A stretch of DNA of 64,000 bases from Acridotheres tristis (Eukaryota; Chordata; Aves; Passeriformes; Sturnidae), in NCBI GenBank assembly GCA_037013685.1, contig CM072885.1:28681442-28745441 (forward strand), written 5' to 3'. The notes under the pieces were generated by a model. That model made no database searches. It saw nothing but the letters and a program-made list of their open reading frames with translations, and had not been told where the DNA came from. Both the position numbers and the translations under genes were made by a program. Within the stretch, counting starts at the first letter, position 1, and each line of letters begins with the position of its first letter. This document shows, piece by piece, positions 10,215 through 20,005 of the stretch.

Positions 10215-11267
10215 AGGAGCCCTGCCTCTAACCAGGTAGAGGAGAGGAATAATCGAATCTATTGGACTGTGTGGATCCGATGGCCTGGCACATCTGACTC
10301 GTAAAAACATAAGGCTTTGGTTTACACCAGTGCCCAATGTACTCTGATGCCATCAAAGTATGTAGGAGAAGAATCCATCTCTATTTCTGGGGTAACAGGA
10401 GGATCCCAGCAGCTGACTGTAGTGGAGGCCGAAGTGAGTTTAACTGGGAACAGGTGGCAGAAACACCCCATTGTGACTGGCCCAGAGGCCCCATGCATCC
10501 TTGGCATAGACTATCTTAGAAATAGATATTTCAAAGACCCAAAAGGATATCACTGGGCTTTCAGGATAGCTGCTGTAGACACAGAAGACATCAGAAAACT
10601 AAACACCTTGCCTGGTCTCTCAGATGACCCCTCTGCTGTGGGACTACTGAGAGTTGAAGAGCAACAGGTACCAATCGCCAGAACAACAGCATGCCGTCAG
10701 CAAGACCGTACTGACAGAGACTCGGTGATTCCCATCCATGAAATTATTCGTAAACTGGAGAGCCAAGGGGTGGTCAGCAAAACCCACTCACCCTTCAACA
10801 GCCCCATCTGGCCTGTGTGCAAGTCTGATGGAGAATGGAGATTGACAGTGGACTATTGTACCTTGAATGAAGTAACTCCACTGCTGAGAGCTGCTGTGCC
10901 GGACATGCTGGAACTCCAGTACGAGCTGGAGTCCAAGGCAGCCAAGTGGTACGCCACTATCGATATTGCCAATGCATTTTTCTCCATTCCTCTGGCAGCA
11001 GAGTGCAGGCCTCAGTTTGCTTTCACCTGGAGGGGCGTGCAGTACACCTGGAATCGTCTGCCCCAGGGGTGGAAGCACAGTCCCACCATCTGTCATGGAC
11101 TGATCCAGGCTGCACTGGAAAAGGATGAAGCTCCAGAACATCTACAGTATATCGACGATGTCATTGTATGGGGGAGCACAGCAGGGGAAGTCTTCAAGAA
11201 AGGAGAGAAGATTATCCAGATTCTGCTGAAAGCTGGTTTTACCATTAAGCTAAGTAAGGTTAAGTGA
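10215..11267 (+). pseudogene. pol: ERV1 pro and reverse transcriptase (first part)
   Basis: The frame is continuous with gag. It is closed by TAA at 10302-10304, then open from there to TGA at 11265-11267. The aspartic protease comes first: its active-site triplet, Asp-Thr-Gly in ERV2, reads Tyr-Thr-Ser here (codons from 10323), so it is catalytically dead. The conserved ILGIDYLRN end of the protease fold follows near 10500. The reverse transcriptase palm and fingers follow, with SPFNSPIWPVCK, LTVDY, ATIDIANAFFSIPL, LPQGWKHSPTICHG (LPQG at 11058) and the catalytic YIDD box at 11148-11159. LPQG-W-K-HSPTICHG is typical of ERV-L-like enzymes. All polymerase aspartates visible are intact, but the frame stops shortly after YIDD. 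Confidence 0.9.
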
Positions 11268-11735
11268 CTGGCTCAGGAAATTCAGTTTCTAGTAGTCAAG
11301 TGGCGAGACGAATGTCATCAAATCCCAACAGAGGTAATTAATAAGATCAGCACTATGTCTCCACCTACCAACAAGAAGGAAACCTAAGCTTTCCTAGGTG
11401 CCATAGGCTTTTGGAGAATGCGCATTCCTGAGTACAGTCAGATTGTGAGCCCTCTCTACATGGTTACCTGCAAGAAGAACAATTTCTACTGGGGCCCTGA
11501 ACAACAGCAAGCCTTCACCCAGATCAAGCAGGAGATGGCTCATGCGGTAGCCCTTGGCCCAGTTAGGACGGGACCAGATGTGAAGAATGTGCTCTATTCT
11601 GCAGCTGGAAACCATGGTCTATCCTGGAGCCTGGGGCAGAAGGTGCCTGGTGAGACTTGGGGTTGACCACTGGGATTCTGGAGCAGAAGATACAAAGGAT
11701 CTGAAGCCAACTACACTCCCACAGAAAAGGAAATC
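11268..11735 (+). pseudogene. pol: ERV1 reverse transcriptase thumb/connection, broken
   Basis: Same frame as the first pol part until TAA at 11385-11387, then open through 11666. Recognisable blocks are AFLGAIGFWRM, IPEYSQIVSPLYMVT and WGPEQQQAFTQIKQEM, which connect the polymerase to RNase H. Homology then moves to other frames between about 11560 and 11735, so at least one indel lies there. The same blocks occur in ERV2 at 34229-33894. Confidence 0.85.
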
Positions 11736-12526
11736 TTGGCTGCCTATGAAGGAGTTCAAGTGCCCTCTGAAGTGACTGGCACCAAAACGCAGCTGCTTCT
11801 GGCACCCCGACTGCCAGTGCTGGGCTGGATGTTCAAAGGAAAGGTGCCTTCCACACATCACGCCACTGACACCACATGGAGCAAGTGGATTGCCCTCATC
11901 ACTCAGCGCGCCCGTATTGGGAATCCAAATCACCCTGGGATTCTGGAAATAATTACAAACTGGCCTGAGGGTGAGACTTTTGGATTGTCTTCTGAAGAAG
12001 AGGAGCAAGTGGCACATGCCGAGGAAGCCCCACCATATAACAAACTACCGGAGGCTGAAAGACGATATGCCCTCTTCACTGATGGTTCCTGCCGAATTGT
12101 AGGCACTAACCGGAAATGGAAAGCTGCAGTATGGAGCCCCACACGACAAGTTGCACAAGCTACCAAGGGACAAGGTCAAGAATTGGGTCAGGTCACAGAG
12201 CTAAAAGCCGTCCAGTTGGCTTTGGATATTGCTGAACGAGAGAAGTGGCCAAGGCTCTATCTCTACACTGACTATAGATGGTAGCTAATGCTCTGTGGGG
12301 ATGGCTGGATTGCTGGAAAAAGGCCAACTGGCAGTGCAGAGGGAAACCCATCTGGGCAGCTGAGATTTGGCAGGACATTGCTGCCCGAGTAGAGAAATTG
12401 ACCATAAAGGTTCGACACGTGGATGCACATGTACCCAAAAGCCGGGCTAATGAAGAACATCACAACAACGAGCAGGTGGACTGAGCTGCCAAAGTGAAAG
12501 TATCACAGGTGGATCTAGACTGGTAG
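11736..12526 (+). pseudogene. pol: ERV1 RNase H domain, frameshifted
   Basis: This region covers the end of the connection and RNase H. Catalytic residues are visible as Asp at 12081 (YALFTDGSC), Glu at 12198 (ELKAVQLALDIA) and Asp at 12270 (LYTD). Directly after the third, the loss of one base shifts the frame and gives TAG at 12282-12284. The rest (ANALWGWL to HVDAHVPKSRANEEH) lies in frame 12278-12484, followed by TGA at 12482-12484 and TAG at 12524-12526. ERV2 has Gln codons at both of these stop positions. Confidence 0.88.
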
Positions 12527-13408
12527 CACAAGGGAGAATCATTCCTAGCTCGTTGGGCCCATGATGCCTCTGGTCATCAGGGGAGAGATGCAACGTACCG
12601 ATGGGCACGTGACCAAGGGGTGGACCTTACCGTGGACAGCATCTCACAGGTCATCCACGACTGTGAGACCTGTGCTGCAATCAAACAGGCCAAGCAGGTG
12701 AAGCCTCTGTGGTACGGTGGACGATGGTCGAAGTACAGGTATGGGGAAGCCTGGCAAATTGACTACATCACCCTTCCCCAAACCCGCCAGGGCAAGTGCT
12801 ACATACTGACCATGGTGGAAGCAACTACAGGATGGTTAGAAACCTACCCTGTGTCTCATGCTACTGCCTGGAACACTATCTTGGGCCTAGAAAAACAAGT
12901 CCTTTGGAGGCATGGTACCCCTGAGAGAATTGAGTCAGACAACAGAACCCATTTCAAGAATGGCCTTATCAACACCTGGGCCAAAGAACATGGTATTGAA
13001 TGGATATATCATATCCCTTACCACACGCCAGCTGCCGGGAAAGCTGAACGGTGTAATGGACTCCTTAAGACTACTTTGAAAGCACTTGGTGGTGGAACCT
13101 TCAGAAATTGGGAAATGAACTTGGCCAAAGCCACCTGGATGGTTAACACCAGAGGATCCATCAATCGAGCCAGTCCTGCCCACTCTGAACCCCTGCACAC
13201 AGTGGATGGAGACAAAGTCCCTGTGGTACACATGAAACGTATTTTAGGAAAGACTGTTTGGATTAATCCCACCACAGGCAAAGGCAAACCAATCCATGGG
13301 ATTGTTTTTGCTCAAAGACCTGGTTACACTTGGTGGGTAATGCAGAAAGATGGGGAAACCCATTGTGTACTTCAAGGAGACCTAATTTTAAATGAGAACT
13401 GTATGTAA
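12527..13408 (+). pseudogene. pol: ERV1 integrase, open over 293 codons
   Basis: Best preserved part of ERV1. The N-terminal zinc-binding module is complete (His-X4-His near 12570-12588, Cys-X2-Cys near 12663-12672). The catalytic core has Asp at 12761 (WQIDYITL), Asp at 12938 (ESDN) and Glu at 13046 (KAERCNG), with the standard 35 residues between the second Asp and Glu. The C-terminal part contains the basic, Trp-containing block KTVWINPTTGK and ends at TAA 13406-13408. Upstream the frame is closed by TAG at 12524-12526. In a live element this would be cleaved from the Gag-Pro-Pol precursor, so it has no start codon of its own. Confidence 0.92.
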
Positions 13409-13423
13409 GGTTTCATTCTGTAT

Positions 13424-13445
13424 TTTATATATATATATATATATC
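13424..13445. repeat. (TA)n microsatellite in the ERV1 3' untranslated part
   Basis: Eleven TA units directly after integrase. The corresponding place in ERV2 has no such run, so it expanded after the two copies separated. Confidence 0.9.
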
Positions 13446-13485
13446 TGTAAGAGGGTATTGGTTTGGGTATGATGTAGATGGTAAT

Positions 13486-13503
13486 AGAATAAAGGGTGGA
13501 TTA
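13486..13503 (+). other. ERV1 polypurine tract
   Basis: AGAATAAAGGGTGGATTA-type purine-rich sequence immediately before the 3' LTR. ERV2 has the matching AATAAGGGGTGGATAA next to its 3' LTR. It would prime plus-strand DNA synthesis. Confidence 0.7.
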
Positions 13504-14803
13504 TGTATTGAGGTACAATGCAAAAATCTGTATTCTATCACCATCTGTCGAAATGTGGGAGGGGTGGTGATCCTTATCTCTGTGGGAGATTGACACAGCC
13601 CACCCCTTTGTCCACTCCTGCAGGACACCCTGGCTAGCTCTGGGTGAGCCTGTGCCGAGAGTGGCCCCTCTTTGGGGTCTCTACAGAGAACCCAGAGTAG
13701 GGGTGTGTAGCCCACGCTACAATGCTGATGGCTGGTCCGGGAGAGAGCACAGAGCACAAGGGAGTCCTTTTGTGGATCCAGGGAAAGGTTTATTGGAAAG
13801 GGACAGGGTACAGAACTGGAGCCGGGGAGGAGGAACCACAAAAGGCCCAGAACATGGCTGTGCACCAACTTAAATAGGGGACCTCCCCCATGGGAGGGTA
13901 CAAACTGTAAACCAATCAGGGAGAACAAGGGGTGCAACCAGGGGCTGGATTTTAAACCAGGTAAACCAATGGGGGAAAACATAGGTGGGGATACACTTGT
14001 AACAACAAATCATAGGCCGAGAAGGGGATGACTGATACAGAAACTACTAGAAAGATAGGAGGGGCCAGGAGGGGATTGACATATGCCTAGGAGGGGACTA
14101 GGGAGAAGGACAGAGAACAATCTGGAAAATGGGTTGGGATTAGGGTTGATTGATTAGGGAAAGGCTGGAAGAGAACAAACCATTCAATACATAACTTGGG
14201 GTGCAACTTAGGGATAAACCATATAACATGGGAGAAAAACCAAACCAAAATGGTGCACCGCAACAGGAGATATTCTCTGCTGATGTGCCATCTGATAAAA
14301 ATCACAGGGACAGATGGTCATTGTTATCTTTTCACAACCCATCCTTCCTCCAGAAGATATCTTCTGTTAATGGGCCATAAGGTCCTATTGTGTGACTGAT
14401 AAGATTACATCATCCCATTGGGAGATGCTCCAGCCAGGGGCAGAAGCCAAGCCTTTCCTATCTAGATAAAAAACTGGGGTTTGGAATACCAAGGCAGCCC
14501 TTTCCACTGGATCCCAGAGGGAAGTTGGACCTTTTTCCACATCATCGCTGGACCTTCAGAGGAAAACTTCACCTTCTACAGGAGCACTGCTTCACCTGAA
14601 CCACATCTGTCATCCAGGAGGACTGCAGCTACCATTTAAATGGACTGCTACCAACACCCTGACTGATGGGGTGTCAGGTTGTCTTCTGACTCTGTCAGTG
14701 GTTTTTCTTTTGTATTATTGCATGTATTTTAGTTTTTCTCTTTTTTTCCTATTAAATTGTATTACTGACTTGGAGTCTCTCACTGGTTTTGCTTTCAAAC
14801 CAG
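13504..14803 (+). repeat. ERV1 3' LTR, split by a nested solo LTR
   Basis: It starts TGTATTGAGG, matching the 5' LTR start, and matches the 5' LTR up to CAAACCAG at 14803. Beyond that the expected terminal bases are missing, so the outer edge seems altered. It keeps the segment of about 24 bp deleted from the 5' LTR. The interruption is at 13591-14265 plus one 6-bp duplication. Confidence 0.88.
13591..14265 (-). mobile_element. Nested solo LTR with 6-bp target duplication
   Basis: A 675-bp insertion flanked by perfect GGAGAT duplications (13585-13590 and 14266-14271) begins TG and ends CA. Orientation is minus: TATTTAA box at 13876-13870, then AATAAA at 13794-13789, then a U5 that ends at 13591. 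There is no internal coding sequence, so it is a solo LTR left by recombination. The 6-bp duplication is typical of the ERV-K (class II) group. It inserted after ERV1. Confidence 0.92.
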
Positions 14804-14806
14804 ATA

Positions 14807-17800
14807 GGAAAAGCACAGATCATTTAATTCATCAGATAGAGCTTTCACTGTCCCCTGTATTAAGGTAGAATATTCTCACAAATTATTTCAGTGCCTCTAC
14901 CAGTGTATCTCTTCTGCTTACCTTTCTCTTTTAATTTCTTCTTCTCAGCATGAGTTTGACAAATGTTTGTTTCCATACCAATGAGTCATACGCTGCAGAA
15001 TTACTCTGATTCTGTTTGATTTCAACTGGGCTCCACTCCAGATACATGGAAATATGGTCCTTTGATGCAATAATAATTTGGTTTTTTGGATGCCTTATTT
15101 GAACTATTGGCCATTCGTTTTCTCCTGATTTCTGGATAAATCCACCTCCCAGATAAGGTAACCAATAAGAATTTATCAAGCCTAATTGTGAGACAATAAG
15201 GTTCAGCATACTAAAACAGAAATAGATGCTACCTCTGCAATTCTCATACTTTGCTGGCACACTGGCTGATGATCAGACACTGTACTATTCCAACTTCCTG
15301 CTGCTAGCCCAGAAAATACCAAGTGTGTTTCACCTCCTTATCAGTTGCAGAGTAGATGAAATACAGTCTCTATATCTAGTTTTGTGAATGAATCTATTCC
15401 ACGGGTTCAGGGCTAAAGTTCACAGAAGACCTTTAGAAGTTTTAGGGTAAACCATATTACCAGTCAGTGTAAACCCTTCTTTGATGAATTCTCCATAAGA
15501 CGGAAAACTTATTCCAGGGTTCATGATTTATTGCACAGGAAATTATTAAAAAATGTTTTAACTTTTTTTGTTTAAGGATTTCTAAGAGGCCACAAAGATC
15601 ATGGTTATTAGTTTAAAATCCTAATTTCCTTTTCTAGGCCTTTTCCAGTCTTCAGAAATTTTGAAATTAAATGTCTCTAATCAGTTTAAAGGTCATTATT
15701 ATCTGACCCTGAAAAATCATAATTTTTTTTTTTTTTTAATGACTAAGGTTTAATTGTTAGCACAACATGGAGTATGTAGCACTTCCTTTTGGAAAGGTGA
15801 AGGCAAGAGTCCATTGTTGGATCTCCAGTAAAATTTTGTTTCAGAATACCAGTACACCTTTCAAATTAATCTCCAAATTCTGTATTTATCCATTTACCAT
15901 GCGTTGCTTTAATTTCCAAGTTGGTTTTAGTTAGCAAAACCTGGATTTTTTCTGGAGAAAATTAAGCTACAACATATTCTCATGTTTTAATTTACTATAT
16001 TTTCTTTTTTTCTTGCTGTGTTGGTGGCTTCTACCACCTGGGCGGTTTTCCTCCCCTTTTTTTTTTTGGGGGTGATTTTTTTTTTTTTTTTTCTTTTGTT
16101 TTATTCCAGTAATTCTTTCGATACCATCCTTCTTTTCAAACAAAGACAGTAATACATTTGAATTATATAAACAACTCAAGGAAAAAAAGAAGAAGCTCAA
16201 GATTGTGATTTATGCTGACAATTTTCTTTCTGAAAAAGACAGAAGAACAGATAAGCAACCTATTTCATTCTCTTCTTCAATTATTTTGGTTTTTCACTTT
16301 ACCATCCTTTGGCTCTCCCTCAACAGCTCCAGCTCTCAGATGACTTTTGCAATTGCAGATAGCTCTGGTGTTTGTGTAGTTTTTTCTTTATGCATAACAC
16401 AGAGAGAAACAGATAAAATGCAGCAAGGGTTAGTCCTTTTTCCCTGTCATGATACAAAGCTAACCGAATCACCGGAAATAGTGCTGGTTTTATAAAATCA
16501 GAAGTATATTTTCTGCATTAATTAATGTGATTTGTGACAGAAAGTGAAACTAAGTAGTTTGACTTTCCCTTCTCAGAATGTTTTTTTCCCTTTCCATAAA
16601 ATGCTTTATCATCTTTTACCTTAATTTTAGATCTAGCAAGATCTTACAGTCAGATACAGGAACATACCTAAACTGTGGCTCTGGTCCAGGATGACCTTCA
16701 CAACTGCTCCCCATTCTAGCCTTTCTTCCTCACTCTCTGCTTGGGAAGGGATTCTAGATAGATGGGCTGGAAGACAGTTTCTGTGCCTGCCAAAATGTTC
16801 CCTGAAGGGAGTGATCAGAAGACCAGGACAGGGCAACATACTGTGAGGCACCACTGTCTGTGCAAGTGTTGCCACCATCTTTCATTATCAGATATATTCA
16901 ATACAGCCTTTGCTCTTGTCCATTGTCTGTTCTCTGTACTGTACACATTTGATTTCTTTCCTGTGGTGTAGAACTCATGTGAAAATAGACACGAAAATGG
17001 TCATAACATCCATGCCTTCATCGGCCTTATAAAAATTTGGCTGATTGGTTTGTTGCACCTGGACCAGATCATTCTTGAGTTTGAAGAATATGGAAATAGA
17101 AATATTCTTGAATTTTTCTCTCAAGTTAGTGTTTTTTAAAGCAAGGATTAATTTGGTCTTTTATTCTGAGATCATCCTGTGGTATATTGCCTGACTGTTG
17201 GATTCATGCAGTGTTTGATTCACTGTTTCTCAATCCATGCAAGTAAAGTTGTCAAAACAATGAATTAAATGCAATAGTTTTTAGTTAGCTATATTCAGTG
17301 ATACTTTAAAAATGAGTCTATTGTGGAAATCTACTACTGCACCTTTTAATATTTTTTTAGTATGACTTCATATGTCACATGATTCCCTTCTATAAGAAGA
17401 TAACAATTGTGTGTTGTGTCACAGTCTTTTTATGTAAATTGTAACATTCATTTAAACAACAGTAAAAGGTAATCCCTAGTAAATCCTCTGCTGCCTTGAA
17501 CACTGGTTTGGAAATATTTTTCTAATAAAATGCACACTATTTTTTTGCCTTGATAAGATTTTTCTCAATGGAAAAGATCACAGTTAAAATTCTATATCTG
17601 AAAAGTGTACATAAATGGCTGCTTATCTTTTAGATTATTACATACCTTAGTGAAATGAGGAAAAAAAAAAGTGCAAAAACCCCCAGCCAGTTTATTTTTT
17701 CATAAAGTTGCTGAGAGATACTGACATCCAAAAAATGTGCTCCAGGAGTTGTGCCAGGGAAGCAGCTAGCTGATGTGAATGATGATGATGCAAAGACATG

Positions 17801-19938
17801 GAAGGAAGAACAGATCATTAAAAAAAAAAGGAAAACAATCAAGGGAAGGAATTAGGTTATTGCACTGCTTGTGTCAGTTTAACAAAAGGAAATAACGGTC
17901 TAAGAAGAAACTCTTATGAGCTGAAATTAAATGTGGATTTGAAGGCCAAGATGCCCTGTTTATAAGTAGTTTTACTGTTTCAAAATGACTACAGCTGTTC
18001 TAACTTATTAGTTCTAACAGCATTTGTTACTACAGAACAACAGTATTGTTGTTTTACAACTTCTGGTTCCCTTCAATACAGATTATTTTCCTAGCTGTAA
18101 ATATTCATTAGCAAAACTCAGCCCTCTCCATTTTCCTTCTTGCCATAAAAAAACTGAAAAGGAAACCAAAGACTATAACTCCTTTAGCCCTTAGAATGAA
18201 AATTAATCTAGTTTTCATTCAATTAAGCAGTTTAAATGATAGTTGCTATTAACAATTGTCTTCTTCAGCAACAAATAACAGCATGTAAACAAATAATGCA
18301 TTTACTGCTGACAGATAAAAGATCACAACACCTTTTAAACAGAAGTATTGCATCCAAATTGTGCAGTCAATTAACGGGATGATTTTCTCTTCAAATTGAC
18401 AGCATAGTAGAAACTGAGTTTACAGAAGAAATAATCAGAATAAAGTGGCAATAACATTGTAGCAAATGCAGCCTGTAGGAGAAAAAACTCTATAAATATT
18501 TTCTACTTAACATTCTTGAAGTATTTAATACCTGCTTATTTAATACCTGCTTAATACCTGATGTAATCCACTGCTCTGACACTTTGAATTCCCAAGTCAA
18601 AAAAGAAAAAAACAAACTAGCAAAACAGTACCAAAAAATCTGAAAGCTTATGCAGTGGTGGTAGGACCACTAGTAGCTAGTTGATTTTTCAATTCCATTT
18701 GAATCAAGATTGCAAATAAATCTCCCTCTAAAAATCTATAAACAACTTAAAGATTGGTTTTTAGTTCCTCTTTTGCGATTCTGTTGTATATCAAGGGACA
18801 TTACAGACACTCATTGCCTGCACATTTTAACTATTTAGTAAGTTTTTCTGTGCACAATTTAATTCCTTATGCAATTTTTAGAGTTAGCAGCCTAAAGACT
18901 CATAAAACTCCTGACTATATGTTCCCTTGCTCTTCAAATTTTAGTATAGAATTCGAAGCATGCATTTTAAAAATAGCTATAGACTCCTAAACAAATGTTG
19001 TTGCTAAGTTATGAATGGCTCATGAAAACATTGCTAAAGTTGTCTAACATCTTCATTGCAGTAGAGAAAGAGCAATGAAATAGCAGAAGTGAAGAAAAAA
19101 GAAATCTACTTTCCTTCACTTATGCGCCACTTATTTTCCCAATTTTCACATCATTATGTACTAGGATTATATAATATTTCATAAAATAAATAGCTTGAAA
19201 CACAATCAGGTCTTCAAAGGGAATCAACAACTAAAACACAAAAGCAGTAAGAAGTTTGATAATAATTGAAGCATTCTTATTTTTCGTCTTTATTGATCCA
19301 TTCCCTGGCACAATGTTCTATGCCACTGACACATTAATTTCATAAATTCAATGTACAAAGCACTTACACCTTTGAAAGATAATGCAGTTTTGTGTATATA
19401 TATATATATATATATATATAATGAAAGAATTGTTCAGGACACATTCTAGCTTACATCATCTGTATTTTTTGAGATTCCATTTATTTTCTATATATATTTT
19501 TTCTCAGCTAAACCCATGTAGCAGTGATGTATGGTGTTGAAAAGGTCTTTAATACTAAGTTGACTGAGACAACCCCCATTCCGTTATCTCTGTGCCTCTG
19601 GGAGGAGAAGGTACAGACTGGGAAGGAGGGAGGGGTGGGTGTAGGTGTTTTCAATAATCATTCAATACTTCCAAGATAAATTACAGCAAGCTAACTTTCA
19701 GAGTGGATGATCCCAGGTATTGTTATTTGTTCAAAATACAACACAGGAGTGTTGTGATTAAGTAGAAGGAAGAAAAGGAAACATTTTGAACAAATAACAG
19801 TGCCTTCTTTTCAACAAATTACAAATCTCACTCAGTTCTCACTGTTCTTGTTTGTATTCTATTCTTTCTCAATAATCTTAGGTTTCAGCATTTATTTTCA
19901 AAGTTAATGTGGTTTCAAAAGACCTTAATTTATAACTA
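14807..19938. other. Unassigned AT-rich DNA
   Basis: No genes recognised. It contains poly-T tracts near 15722-15740 and 16058-16094 and a (TA)n run at 19393-19422. A short triplication of TTTAATACCTGC-type sequence lies near 18525-18560. The stretch 18190-18480 looks compositionally like conserved non-coding DNA, but that is only an impression. Confidence 0.5.
19393..19422. repeat. (TA)n microsatellite
   Basis: About 15 uninterrupted TA units preceded by TGTG. Confidence 0.95.
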
Positions 19939-20005
19939 TGTCCTGGTTTAGGGCAAATTTTGGGAGGAAACCTCCAAAGGAGTCTCCTCTAGAAAGCAAA
20001 TTTCA
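19939..20005 (-). mobile_element. LTR end fragment
   Basis: TGTCCTGGTTTAGGGCAAAT followed by a GGGAGGAAACCTCC-like block is the reverse complement of the end of the solo LTR at 52460-53138. Similarity is clear for about 45 bp and then fades, so only the terminal part of a minus-strand LTR can be supported. Its other boundary was not found. Confidence 0.5.

Larger units (their letters stand above)
7698..14803 (+). mobile_element. ERV1: endogenous retrovirus, ERV-L-like pol, no env
   Basis: A nearly full-length provirus on the + strand. It has two LTRs (7698-8290 and 13504-14803, the latter interrupted), a primer-binding site, a leader frame, gag, pro-pol and a polypurine tract. Integrase ends only 95 bp before the 3' LTR, so there is no room for env. 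The reverse transcriptase/RNase H/integrase order and motifs fit the ERV-L (class III) group, which usually lacks env. Coding regions carry stops and frameshifts and no intact Gag-Pol can be made. The two LTRs differ at roughly 6% of positions over about 215 bp compared by hand. A target duplication could not be confirmed because the outer end of the 3' LTR looks altered. Confidence 0.93.

Noticed and set aside
10788..11141. 117-codon minus-strand frame opposite reverse transcriptase
   Set aside because: Antisense to the conserved polymerase motifs, so a by-product of that composition.
13425..13982. 185-codon minus-strand frame across the nested LTR
   Set aside because: It crosses the TA repeat, the ERV1 LTR edge and the nested LTR. 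A frame spanning independent insertions is not a gene.
15967..16200. 77-codon minus-strand Lys/Phe-rich frame
   Set aside because: Produced by poly-T tracts.
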